A stretch of 64,000 bases of DNA from the NCBI GenBank assembly GCA_007258455.2, contig VDFB02193867.1, forward strand, positions 528,317,296 to 528,381,295. The letters are read 5' to 3'. The translations under genes were made by a program, and so were the position numbers. This DNA is from Sequoia sempervirens. Lineage: Eukaryota; Streptophyta; Pinopsida; Cupressales; Cupressaceae. The stretch's first letter is position 1. Every line of letters starts with the position of its first letter. This document shows, one piece after another, positions 47,750-60,293 of this stretch. The notes under the pieces were generated by a model. It was not told the DNA's origin. It ran no database searches and saw only the letters and a program-made list of their open reading frames with translations.

Positions 47750-48674
47750 ATGGCATCATACAAGAAGGACAACCCTAGATTCAATGGAACAAACTACTCT
47801 CTATGGAAGGACAAAATGGAGTGTCATTTGAGGTGTATTGGTGAACCCTTTTGGAAGATTACAAATAACAGATATGTTATTCCTTAGAATGGTCCTTCCA
47901 CTCCTGATGAGATTAAAGAGGTTGAGATTAACATCAGGGCTATTGAAGCTTTGTTGAGTGCTCTGATGGATTCATAAATGACAAATGTGATGGATCTAAA
48001 GACAGCTCATGAGATCTAGAAGAAGCTGGAGATTTTGTATGAAGGAGATGTACTTGTGAAGGTCACTAAGCTATAGATTTTGAAAGGCAAGTATGAAACC
48101 TTGAAGATGGGTGAAGATGAAAATATTTCTTCTTTTATGCAAAAAGTAAATGAACTTGTGATGGGTATTAGTTGTGCTAGTGGTACCTTGGATGAACAAG
48201 AAATTGTAGCTAAAGTGCTCAGATAATTGCCTCCCTCTTACAAATCAAAGGCTCATGTTATTGAAGAGCTCAGAACAGTGACAAATGTGACAAGAGATGT
48301 GCTGATTGGTAAACTTGTTGCCTTTGAGTTGAGTGAATTTGGTGATTCTGCCCCCAAGACTGAATCTACATTTAAGGCCTGTGTATCTAGAACAAACAAG
48401 CAAAGATATGATCCAAAAGAAAGTTATAGAAAGACATTCAAGTATGAGGAAGAGATGAAACAACTTGAAGATGAAGAAAAAGAGGTAGAAGAGCTAGAAG
48501 CACTAATTGTAAGGAAAGAAGGTAGAGGAAAAGGTAAGTATAAAGGAAAGCTTCCTATTAAATGTTTCTCTTGCAGTAGAATAGGTCATTATGCTTCAAG
48601 GTGTCCTGAAAGAGTTCCTAGGTTTGAGCCTAACAAACCTAGATTTCAAAAGAAATGTTATTATGCTAAATAAG
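47750..48674 (+). pseudogene. Copia B gag
   Basis: Starts with ATG at 47750 (M-A-S-Y-K-K-D-N-P-R-F-N-G-T-N-Y-S-L-W). Stops at the positions of expected Gln or Trp codons (for example before N-G-P-S-T-P and in the S-x-M-T-N-V-M-D region) interrupt the first half; 48227-48673 is open. A Glu/Lys-rich helical stretch precedes a perfect CCHC knuckle (C-F-S-C-S-R-I-G-H-Y-A-S-R-C) at about 48562-48603. Confidence 0.87.
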
Positions 48675-51600
48675 GTGTGACTGATGAAGAATCTAATAAA
48701 GAAAATGGAAATGAAGATGAATGGGTTTTCATTGCTATCAAGGAAAATGGTCTAGTGGCTACTAAATCTGCTAAAGTTGAGAAAGGTCTTGCAGCCCGAA
48801 TTGAAGAAAAGGATGAGTTGGTTATTGACAGCGGATGTTGACAAAAGAAAATTTGTAAGTCTAGAGAAATATGACAGTGGGGTTGTAAGATTTGGAGATA
48901 ACAATGTAAGTGTGATTCGTGGTAGAGGATCTATTTTTCTTGGTGGTAAACATAACACTGATGATGTCCTTTATGTTGAAGGCTTGAAGCATAACCTATT
49001 GAGTGTTGGATAGATGGTGGACAAGGGTTATGATCTTTAGTTCAAAGATGGAATATGCAAGATACTTGAAAGCTCTGGAAACATGATTGCTTCAAGTACA
49101 AAGACAAAAGGTAATATTTTTCACCTGAGTGCTACTAATGTAATTTTTTTAATTTCTCGAGTAGATGAAAGTTGGTTATGGCATAGGAGGCAGTGTCATG
49201 TGAATTTTGATAAAATTGTCAAAGTAACCTCCACTCAAGCAGTAAGAGATCTACCTAAGCTAGTGAAGCCTACTAACACAATATGCAAGGAATGTCAAAT
49301 GGGAAAGTAGACTAGATTTTCTTTTTAGAGCAAACAACATCATTATAATGAAGTACTGAAGTTGGTGCATACTGATCTATGTGGTCCCTCTAGAATCAGA
49401 AGTCTACAAGGAGAAAGGTATTTTATGTTGCTTATTGATGATTACTCTAGGATGATATGGGTTGCTTTCTGAAGAGAAAAATGTGAAGCATTAGAGAAGT
49501 TCAAAAGTTCCAAAGCTATGGAAAAGAATGAGACAAGTCTTAAAATAAAATGCCTAAGGTCAAACAGAGGTGGTGAGTTCACTTATAAGGAGTTCTATTC
49601 TTTCTGTGAAGAGCATGGAATCAGAAGATAGTTATTTTCTTCTTGAACCCTTCAATAGAATGGAGTTGTAGAGAGAAAGAACAAAACAATTTTGGATGCT
49701 GCTAGAACAATGATGATAGAAGGAAATGTGCCTCACATCTATTAGAGGGAAGTTGTTGTTTTGTACACTCTAAACCGAGTAAATGTCAATGGTATTTCTG
49801 GTAAGACTCCTTTTGAGCTATGGTTTGCTTATAAGCCTACTGTCAAATATTTCAAGATCTTTGGAAGCAAGTGTTATATTAAGAGAGATGAGGACATAGG
49901 AAAGTTTGATGCAAGGAGTGATGAAGGAATATTTCTAGGTTACTATACTAAAAGCAAGGCTTACCGGTGCTATAATAGAAGATTAAGAAAAATGGTTGAA
50001 AGTGCAAATGTCAGAATTGATGAGGACTCTGCTAGGCCATCCAGATACTATGGATATGACTCAGATGACCAGCAAGATAGTACATACAAATGGAAGAATG
50101 CTCAAACATAGAATCAAGTTCATATTGTTCTAGTAAATCAAGAAATCCAGGAAGGAGAGACAGGTGGAAGTGCAAAAGAAAGAACAAAAGAACCAGAAGT
50201 GCGAGAGAATCCTAAAATTCTAAGGGTATGTAAAGCTAAATCATTCTAAAAATCAAATTATAGGAGATAAGAATAAAGGTGTGTAGACTAGAAGAAGGAT
50301 TACAGAAGAATATTGTCTAATTTCCAAGACTGGGCCTAACAATGTCAATGAAGCTTGTAATGATGAACAATGGATGGAATCTATGAAGGAAGAACTAATG
50401 CAAATTGAAAAGAATGATACATGGATTCTTGTTCCCAGACCTAAAGATAAGAATGTGATTGGTACTAAATGGGTCTTTTAGAATAAGCTAAATGAACAAG
50501 GTGAAGTGGTCCGAAATAAAGCAAGACTGGTATGTAAAGGGTATTCACAAATGGAAGGTATTGATTTTGAAGAAACCTTTTCCCCTATTTCCAAAATTGA
50601 AGTTGTAAGATTATTTATTACTTATGCTACATATAAAAACTACAAAGTTTATCAAATGAATGTGAAGTCAACCTTTCTGAATCGTGCGTTAGAAGAAGAG
50701 GTATATGTTGAACAACTAGATGGATTTCAACTGATTGATAAGGAAGACATGGTTTGCTGATTAAAGAAAGCTTTGTATGGACTCAAGCAAGCCCCTAGAG
50801 CTTGGTATGCTAGACTAGATAAATACTTACTAAAGTTTGGATTCAATAAAGGTATTGTTGACAACAACTTGTATTTTAAGTTGGATCATGATAAAGAGTT
50901 GATTATTGAAGTCTTTGTTGAAGACATTATTTTTGGAGGATATGATGATCTATGTATAAAGTTTGCTAATGAAATGAAAAGTGAATTTGAAATGAGTATG
51001 ATTGGAGAGATGAATTTATTTCTGAGATTGCAAGTCACTCAGTTAGACAATGTTATTTTCATATCTCAGTCTTAATATGTGATAGACTTGTTGAAGAAGT
51101 TTGGCATGGAAGACTCAAAACCTGTTGGTACATCCATGGTAACTGGATGTAAGTTAACACAAAATGATGATTCTCCTAAAGCAAATCAAACAAGATATAG
51201 GTCAATGATTGGTGGATTGCTCTACTTTACTCATACCAGACCAAACATCATGAATGTTGTGCATATGGTTGCTAGATATCAAGCTGATCTGAAAGAATCT
51301 CATGTGACTATTGTAAAGATAATTTTTAGGTATCTAAAAGGAACAGTTGATTTTGGGCTTTGGTATCCTAAAGATGATGATCTTACCTTGAGTTCCTATA
51401 CTAATGTAGATTGGGCAGGAGATGTAGATGATAGGAAAAGCACAAGTAGTGGTTCCTTCTTCCTTGGGAAGAAGTTGGTGTCTTGATTGAGTAAAAAGTA
51501 GAATTCTATATACCTATCTACTGTTGAGGCACAGTATATTGCTGCTGCAAATAATTGTACTCAACTGTTGTGGATGAAACAAATGTTGAAAGATATCAGA

Positions 51601-51870
51601 CTAACATATGATGAGCCTATTTCCATATACTATGACAACTCAAGTGCAATAAACATATCAAATAATCTAGTGCTACACTCTAAGACCAAGCATATATCAA
51701 TCAAGTTTCACTTCTTGAGGGAGAAAGTGAGTGAGAAAGAAGTCAGACTGGAGTATGTTCCTACCAAAGAACAAATTGTAGACATTTTCACCAAGTCGTT
51801 GCCAAAGGATACTTTTGAGTATCTCAGAGGGATGCTAGGGTCGATTACCCCTCCTGATATAAACTAAAGA
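48675..51870 (+). pseudogene. Copia B pol: protease, integrase, RT, RNase H
   Basis: Protease V-I-D-S-G-C at about 48820-48838 is intact at D-S-G, but a small deletion removes the following His-His-Met. Pre-integrase L-W-H-R-R-Q-C-H-V-N-F near 49170-49205. Integrase: H-T-D-L-C-G-P-S near 49367, L-L-I-D-D-Y-S-R near 49430, R-G-G-E-F near 49568 and N-G-V-V-E-R-K-N near 49660. RT: K-A-R-L-V-C-K-G-Y-S near 50520, K-A-L-Y-G-L-K-Q-A-P-R-A-W near 50767, with the active site reading F-V-E-D (near 50922) instead of Y-V-D-D. RNase H: N-V-D-W-A-G-D near 51400 to S-S-A-I-N-I near 51645 and the final D-I-N before the TAA at 51865-51867. The longest clean pieces are 50773-51075 and 51079-51486. Confidence 0.9.
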
Positions 51871-52207
51871 TGCATTTACTCACATCAATCTGTGTGTTTC
51901 ATACCTATATTCTGATCCAAATTGATGTTTTTGTGGTTGCTACTTAGGGGGAGTAGTCAAATGTGCAGATATGTGGTTCAAAGCTTGTATGTGGAAAGAT
52001 AACACTTATCTTTTCCATTGATATCAAAGGGGGAGAAGAGTCATGTGAAAAAATATGAATTATCTAGCGAGAAGAGCCTTGTGGGGAGATCATGTAGAAG
52101 GAGTTGAGGAGAATAGTCAAAATCTAAGGGGGAGTAAGTGTTAATTAAGAGTTGAGTTGATGGTGTTTTTCACATCATGTGTTGCCATCAATGCCAAAGG
52201 GGGAGAT

Positions 52208-52996
52208 TGTTGGATGTTTTGGTTGTGTTGCTGATATGTGGTTTTCATTGATGTGAACACTATTAGCATTGATGTATTGAAGGTTGTATATGTCAAGGAT
52301 ATTGAGAAAATTGTTAAAGAAAGCGTTACAAGTTAACAGTGGAATAGTGAAGGTCATGAAGGTGTCTTGCTTAGTACATTGATGATCAATAATTGTGGAC
52401 TAAAGGGTTTATTTTTTAGTATATCTAGTTTATCCACCAAATTTTTTAGAGGTCCACGTGAAGATTTAATCGTGTTATGAAAAGTTGTTTTTCTAATAGA
52501 TTTTTTGTGGCTTCAATTAGTGTTCCTGATTGAATTTGATGCGATTCTAGTAATTTCAGTTGCTACAGATGCTTCTCTAATTATTTTTGATGCTTGTGGA
52601 TGCTTCTAGATCATGTTCTATCTTTGTTGCACATCCACATTGATCGGTGTGCTCATGTTCGGTGATTTTTCTCTTGTGTGTTCAGTTTTTTATGTTCTTG
52701 GCCGACATGGTGGTTGTAACATGTTGTGGATCCTTGGAGATTAAAATTTGATTGTTTGGTGCACTCGAGGATATTGTTTTAAGTCTTCATTATATTGTAG
52801 CTGACGATGTTTGATTCACTTTGAAAATTTACTTGTAAATTTGGGCCGACATTGTGTATATGTTTTATATTTCATATTTTATGTTAGCTGACAAATTTGT
52901 TGATGTAAATCCATGTTGGAGATATATAAGAATGGTTGTTTGAGCAAAGTGAATTGTGCATAGAAGGAAAGAAGTGCCAGAGGAAGAGCAAGTGTG
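52208..52996 (+). repeat. 3' LTR of copia B, interrupted
   Basis: Matches 46410 onward for about 789 bp, ending at AGGAAGAGCAAGTGTG. The remaining ~490 bp of LTR, expected from 47201-47694, are not in the window and should lie beyond transposon K. Confidence 0.85.
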
Positions 52997-53067
52997 CAAA
53001 TGGGTAAAAGCAAGAAGTTGGGTACACAAAGAGGGGAAATTTTGGGCAAAACAAAAAGTTTGGTAGG

Positions 53068-53214
53068 AAATGCGTACGCGTTATGGATCGGGTAATTGAG
53101 CCTAGATATGAATGCATATGAATTTATACTTGGTTACGTGAACCTAAAATGCGTATGCATTATGAAACGTGTACGTGTTTATAACATGTATGCATTTTAA
53201 AATGTGTACGTGTT
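53068..53214. repeat. Left subterminal repeats of transposon K
   Basis: Five copies or variants of a near-palindromic 8-12 bp core: TGCGTACGCGTTATG at 53071, GCGTATGCATTATG at 53150, ACGTGTACGTGTTT at 53166, ACATGTATGCATTTT at 53184 and ATGTGTACGTGTTTC at 53202. Matching motifs recur at the right side (63908 onward). Such clusters are typical transposase-binding regions. Confidence 0.7.
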
Positions 53215-53275
53215 TCTTGAAAGTATTTATTTTTTTAAATAAAAAACTGTATTTCATTTTTCACCATTCTAATCC

Positions 53276-53384
53276 ATGTTTGAGAAGAACATAGGAGAGC
53301 ACATAGACGTTTTAAAGGCCTTTAGTGAACAAAAATTTGACTACCACCTCCTCCCATCGACACAACCAACCTCATCGACCTCCA
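53276..53384 (+). CDS. Possible first exon of + strand gene in transposon K
   Basis: ATG at 53276 opens 36 codons (M-F-E-K-N-I-G-E-H-I-D-V-L-K-A-F) ending at a plausible donor CTCCAG|GTTGGT. It lies just inside the left repeats. The link to the exons at 56340-58326 is a guess, since the intron would be about 3 kb. Confidence 0.3.
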
Positions 53385-56335
53385 GGTTGGTTGAATTCTT
53401 CATTTTTTTTTTTGCTTTATTTTTTGTAATTAGTATTCATTTTTTGTTTGTTTAGTGTGTTTTAGTTCAATTTTTTATATTTTTTAATTGCATTTAAAAA
53501 ACCAAAATGGTCAACGAAACAAAGAAATTTAAATTGTAAATTGAAAACCATAAAAACTAAAGCTAAATTGGACACATTTAACATAGAAATTTCAAAACCC
53601 TAGGTCACAAAATTTACATAGGTCCCTAAAAACTAATTTGCATAGGTTAATCCTTGGACCTAAACCCTAAAACGTAAACCTAAAACCCTATTTACCCTAA
53701 TTTAAGTAAACCTAAAACGAGCTATTTACCCTAAAATGTAAACCTAAAACCCTAAATTAGGGCTCCTCGAGGAGGTTTAGATTACATTTTATATTTGACA
53801 TAACCTTCTTTGTATGATTTTTACTCTCACTCATGGTTCTTAGTTTATTTAGGGTAGAAGTGATGAAAAGTTCAATATTAGGGGCATGTGATATAATAGA
53901 AGAGGTAAAATAAGGATGTGTAGTAAGATTTGATGACATAACATGTAGGGAGGGATCACAAATTATAGTCCATAGGTTAGGTACACTTTGGTATGTCGTT
54001 GGTGATCCACACAACTACCAATGAAATTCATAATTGACTAATAAAGGAGGTACAAACAATCGATGCATAGATCTATATATTAACCAACAAATTGATTTAA
54101 TTATAATATGTTCACATTTAATATAAATTTGATAGCTAATTTTATCTCAAAAACTTCATGATTGTATAATTTAACTTGAGAAAGTGTACCAGTGAAGTAA
54201 AATAATGTGCCTCATGTGAAACTATGTGCTTGATTTAATAAGTTCATATATCATGATGCTAGTTGATATGAGCATGTAATCACTCTATATCAATGTTGTT
54301 AGCTTATATAGTGTATGATGTATTCTCTTAAAAAAACATAGAAATGCAAGTCATACTTGTTAATCTAGACTATGTGCAATATGGATAGAGCTAGACACAT
54401 AAATGTTATTAAATCAAATAAATATTAAAATTTGAAACATGAATGATTTCTACCCATTTCTCTTATTTGAATGAGATCCTTTATGAATTATGTAAGGATG
54501 CATTATGATCATATTTAAGCCTTAATTTATAGGATGTTATTCATAAGATCTATAGGTTGTGTGTAATCTAATTCATATTTTAACTCTCATGTGTAGTGAC
54601 ATTGTTCTAGATTAGGAAAACTAAATGTTGTACTTTCTCTAAACTAGTGTATCAAAGCTAACTTGTAGCATGAACATTTAAATTTGGAAAATTCAAATTA
54701 CTTTTTTGAGAAACTTGATAGACAATTCATAAATGCAAGTCAATTCTATAACCAAAGGTTTATTTTCTAAGATTTTTTATTTATTGAATTGATAATTGAT
54801 TCCTCACTTAGTGGCACTTAGGTTCTTTTTTTGAAAACCCATGCATGCCTAGAATTTATATAAATATTCAAAGGAAGAGTCTATGTCATAGAAAGTTTCA
54901 AAAAATATATGATTAGAAAAAAAATTGGGTCTAAATCACTTTAGATCTCCTCTTCTTTTTAAATCATCCAAGAGTGCTTAGAGGTCCAAATAGGTTCAAA
55001 ATTCATCATAACTCAACAACTTACTTATAATTGAAATCTAAAATTCCTAATTGTTGATATATTGAAGCTATTCCTAGAATGTCACATATTTTATTCAAAG
55101 CACTAAGTTTAGGTGGTAGGGTTTCTCATTTACTTGTAAAAATTTACTCATGTGTTTTCTATATGTTTTCATGTCATCAATATCTAAATCTAAACCCTAA
55201 ACCCTAATTTAGCATTCATTTTGTTGTAGAACCTTAAAATGAAATTCGGTTGCCTTAGGCAACTCCACCAAATTTTATTCCCTTAAGCCATGGAACATTT
55301 TTTTCTAGTCCACCTTACTAGACATAGATCCCCTTAAGCCATCCTATCACCCTAAATCATAAATCAATGTCTTAAGGGGTCCTAATATGACATTTCTTAA
55401 GGGGATCAAAGAAGTTCTCAAAATTTGGTGAATAGAGCTTAAGCTCGTCTTTGTTTATTTTTTACATTGCAATTAGGTCACTAGCATATATCTATGTGTT
55501 CCTTTGAATGTATTCTATTAATTTTTCATTCTTATCTTTAGTATTCTTTGAAAACAATGAATGAGATTATAAATTTTAATGTTAGTGTTAAACTTATAAT
55601 TTCTTCTTAACTACTTTGTCCCACTATAGAGATCTTGTATCTCTTATCGTGAAATTTGAAAATTTAGATAAATCAATTTATGTCCTTGGATTTAAATAAA
55701 TTATGTCATACTTGATTAATACATATATTCATTTTGTTGTAGTACCTTAAAATGAAATTTGGTTGCCTTAGGAAACTTCACCAAATTTTATTCCCTTAAG
55801 CCATGGACCATTTTGTCCTAGGACCTTACTACACATAGATCCCCTTAATCCATCCTATACCCTAAATCATAAATCGATGTCTTAAGGGGGAATTTGACAT
55901 TTCTTAAGGGGATAAATTTGGTGAATAGAGCTTGGTCACTCATCTTTCTTTATATTTTGTACATTGCAATTAGGTCACTAGCATATATCTATGTGTCCCT
56001 TTCAATGTCTTCTATTAATTTTTCATTCTTGTCTTTAAAGTATTATTTGAAAATAATGAATGAGATTAAATAAATTTTAATAAAACCCCATAATTTCATA
56101 AATCTACCCTTCATATTAACAACCCCACACTAGACTTAATTTAATGTGTGTACATGCTATGAATTTTTAATGTTATGGATTTTATAATGTTATAAATCAA
56201 ATGGTCTTCAAATGAAATATATTTTGAATTTGTGCATGTTCAATGTGATTTTTAAATAACTTTCAAATTGTGTGCATTATTTAATTAGTTTGTTGATATA
56301 TATTTTTTAATTGTTTAACATGCAATTTCCATATC
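53385..56335 (+). other. Non-coding left interior of transposon K
   Basis: AT-rich. Contains degenerate telomere-like AAACCCTA words at 53655-53765 and 55190-55206, and a 513-bp-period tandem duplication (55214-56080). No coding similarity seen. It could be a large intron of the + strand gene. Confidence 0.45.
55214..56080. repeat. Tandem duplication with CTTAAGGGG motifs
   Basis: Copy 1 at 55214-55580 and copy 2 at 55727-56080 are similar throughout, with small indels. Each carries several CCCTTAAGCCAT and CTTAAGGGG words in both orientations. The word ATCCCCTTAAGCCATCCT is the reverse complement of the unit of the array at 59546-60054. Confidence 0.85.
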
Positions 56336-58326
56336 ATTTCTCACGTGGATCCGTTGTTTAATTTAGAGGATTTTATTCCCAATCAAGAAATTCCTATAGA
56401 TCCCATACATCCCAATCCACCACATGAACATAACCCTAGCACACCTCCACATTCTCCACCGCCTAACCCCCCACCCCCTCCTATAGTTGATAAAGATCAA
56501 TTAAGAGAGAATATCTGAGCAAACCTCATTGTCATTCAAGGAAATATAGATCTCATAAAAAATGAGCTTAGAGTCCCTCCCCATCTCGCACGGTTTCCAT
56601 CTACAATGAAAACTATTGTCGATTCTATTTGATCTATTGATGTAGACCTAGTTAGGTTCCATCAATGGAGAGAAGAGAGGAGACAATTCTATGCGGATGG
56701 ATTGTCATATAAAGAAATCAATGACCTGAAAATTACCAAACAATCCATGTGCCAATATTTTATTAACCCCCAAACAAACCAACCCATTCCACCCACGGAA
56801 AAATGAATTTCAATTTTATGGTGTAGGCACCCGTAGATAGCTGCGCATTTTTGGGACAGATGGTGGATGGTGTTTAATAGCCCACCACATGGCAATAGTG
56901 AGGTGCCCTTATACTTTTTGAGATATTTATGGGTTGAGTTTGAGTTTGGTAAAAAACCCAACTATTTTGATGAGGTCATTTTAGGGAGTTGGAAATGGCA
57001 TGCCCCAACATAGACAAGGAGCACGCGTCGATCCTCAAGGATGTGCTCCAGTTGCTCCTATTGTTCCTCTTCCTTCTCCTAGTGTTCTCACTGCATTTCA
57101 GCAACAAACCATGTTATCGACATTAGGAGAATTGAGTTCACTTTCAAGACATCTCGCTCAGTAGACTACACACATGGTCACTAAAGTGGCCAATAGAGAA
57201 CATGGAGGCTCAGGCTATAGGGATACTCAGACATCGAATTCAAGCGACACACATGCATCTGGGATGAGGTCATACCTAAATTTACTATATTTTGAGGATC
57301 ATCCTACATAGGTATGTTCATCTTTTAAAATTTAATTTAATTCAAGTTTGAAATATGAAAAATTCATGTAAATAGTAACAACAAATTATATATATTTAAT
57401 ATAATATTAATTCAATAAGTGTTTGGTGTAGACACATGATCACGTGATGCGTGAAACTCAATATGATCATCATGTGCATATGTCGAGTGTTGTAGATCTT
57501 AAATAATTTGTGTGGATATATATCTAATTTAATTTGAATTTGTACACATGTGTGAATTGATATATTATATCTAGATGCAGGGAGGTCATACAATACCTAG
57601 TACTAACCAGCCACATGTTACAGTGGTGAGCGCTCCTAAGAAATCATCAACTCAGGTGCGTGCTTTCAAATTTTTGTTAAGTTTAAATTAAATAGACATC
57701 ATAGATCTAATTTATTTTTTTCATTTACATACACATGTGTCAATGATAAATATGAATTGTTGTACATCTATATGCAGGAATTTCATGAGATACCCATGGT
57801 GGGCCATGCACCTGAGACATCATTGGCATTTATGCATGGGAAATCTCAGGTGCGTGATTATGAGTTCATATCATTCGAGGTTGTAAACTTTACTTTAAAT
57901 ATCCTATACAATTTTTATGAACCTTTTAAATATATATATATATATATATATATTTGAGGTTTTCACATATTGTTTGCTTTATATGAATATGCAAGATATA
58001 GTAGATTAGGCATTTGCATCTTCTCAAGTGATAGTTATGCTACCCGTTGAAGAAAATGTGCCAGTTACAAATTCACATGATCATATGGTAATTTATGCAT
58101 ACTAGAAATCATTCTTACTATATAAATACTAGATATTTAATTAAATTTATTTTTATCTAAAAGTTTATATTTTCAAGTTTAAATATGTTTAATTATATAA
58201 AAAATTCTAAATATATTTAAATCTAATTTCAAGTTTCTTGTACTCTTTTACAACATGATGTAGGTACATCTAGTCAACATGGAACAAAGAGGAGACTTGA
58301 TTTGATCGATCAGCCTGAAAGTTAGA
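56336..58326 (+). CDS. Second gene of transposon K, multi-exon, unknown product
   Basis: Coding begins near 56340 with an acidic, then very Pro-rich stretch (H-N-P-S-T-P-P-H-S-P-P-P-N-P-P). W-R-E-E-R-R-Q-F-Y-A-D-G follows near 56670-56710, and a Gln/Ser/Leu-rich segment near 57000-57310 ends at a donor before 57313. Two small exons have clean borders: 57581-57655 (75 bp) and 57778-57849 (72 bp), both preceded by TATGCAG or GATGCAG and followed by CAG|GTGCGTG. A further exon lies near 57996-58087 and a last exon at 58264-58326 ends G-T-K-R-R-L-D-L-I-D-Q-P-E-S, stop, with a basic patch like a nuclear signal. Some in-frame TGA and TAG codons (expected CGA, CAG) show decay. Low similarity to anything I know; it may be a DNA-binding accessory protein. 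Confidence 0.5.
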
Positions 58327-59132
<806 letters not shown>

Positions 59133-59344
59133 ATTTTTTTATTTTCTTTATTTTCTTTTTAGACTACAGGAATCAGGTAACACGACCCCCTATAAACTAT
59201 AGTGCACCTGGTGAACTTTTTAACGTGACCAGCGGTGCTGGCGTGACACACCCTCCGGTGCCATGGGGGTGGGGGAGACTAGACCTCATGAACAACCTCC
59301 TACAATAGGAAAGAGTTAGCCAACCGAGCTAGGTCCCCAACGCC
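59133..59344 (-). mobile_element. tRNA-derived SINE with target duplication
   Basis: 212 bp on the minus strand, flanked by 14-bp direct repeats CCAAAAATTGATAT at 59119-59132 and 59345-59358. The 5' end has a Pol III box A (TAGCTCGGTTGG, near 59321-59332 on the minus strand). About 45 bp downstream a degenerate box B (GGTCTAGTCTCC, near 59274-59285) follows. The 3' end is an A-rich tail (AAAAAGAAAATAAAGAAAA). These are the defining parts of a tRNA-related SINE, mobilised by an LINE. It does not encode protein; the 59075-59308 open frame is accidental. Confidence 0.9.
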
Positions 59345-59545
59345 CCAAAAATTGATATTTACATAGTCTCTTGATAAAATAATTTTTTCAGTTCAATAGT
59401 CACTTCATAGATTGACTTGATGAGAACCTACAAAAATAATTAATATAAGTAACTACAATTTTTATGATTCATTTAAGAAAAAAATTCATGCGAGAAAATA
59501 ATAGTATATAGTAAATTCCATACAAATTCAAAAGATGTTTGCCAT

Positions 59546-60054
59546 AGGATGGGTTAAGGGGACCTAAGAGGATATATAGCTTAAGGGGGGTCTTAAGAGA
59601 ATGCCTTAAGGGGAGTTAAGAGGATGGTTTAAGAGGATGCATCTCATGAACCCTAAGATATGGCTTAATAGGTCCTAAGAGGATGGCTTAAGGGGAATTA
59701 TGAGAGTCCTTTAAGAGGATGGCTTAAGGGGATGTAAGAGGGTGGATTAAGGGGAGTTGATAAAATGACTCAAAGGGATGTAAGAGAGTGGATTAAGGGG
59801 ATGTAAGAGGGTGGATTAAGGGGAGTTGATAGAATGGATTAAAGGGATGTAAGATACTGGATTAAGGGGATGCATGTCATGAACCTTACAATATGGATTA
59901 ACAGAGCCTATGAGGATGGCTTAAGGGTAATTATGAGAGTGACTTAAGGAATGCAAGATTATGGATTATGGGGATGTAAGAGGATATGACTTAAGGGTCC
60001 TTTAAGAGGATGGGTTAAGGGGATTCAAGAGGGTGGATTAAGGGGAGTTGAGAT
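59546..60054. repeat. Imperfect tandem array of GGATGGCTTAAGGGG units
   Basis: About 500 bp in which units such as GAGGATGGCTTAAGGGGA and GGGTGGATTAAGGGGAGTTG recur with irregular spacing (roughly 17-40 bp). More than twenty TTAAGGG words are visible. The inverted form occurs in the duplication at 55214-56080. Confidence 0.88.
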
Positions 60055-60293
60055 AATGAATTTATACTATAAATTAAATTTATCTAGAACTATATATAGT
60101 TACCTATCTCTAGATTGGAATTCCATTGTAATATATGTGCATCTCCTCTCTTATTTGTAGAGAATCTAATTTTGGGAGACCTGAAACAAAAAATGATATA
60201 AAAATTTAATTAGGAAATGATTAAATACAAATATATATATATATATCAATTAACTATATAAACAACTAGATATACTTACCAATATTTATTTAC

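Larger units (their letters stand above)
46410..52996 (+). mobile_element. Ty1/copia element B
   Basis: Full-length copia inserted in the protease of element E. 5' LTR 46410-47694, PBS 47697-47708, gag-pol, purine tract 52196-52207, 3' LTR from 52208. The 3' LTR stops matching the 5' LTR at about 52996, where DNA transposon K begins. The likely target duplication is AGAAC (46405-46409), to be confirmed beyond the window. It is the same family as A. Confidence 0.9.

Noticed and set aside
53655..53765. Interstitial telomere or chromosome end
   Set aside because: The CCCTAAA words are few, irregular and interrupted.
56689..56961. 90-codon minus-strand open frame
   Set aside because: The plus strand there carries a better coding reading (part of the second gene of K), and the minus frame shows no similarity.
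59320..59344. A functional tRNA gene
   Set aside because: Only box A and a degenerate box B are present; no cloverleaf can be completed, and an A-rich tail plus target duplication identify a SINE.
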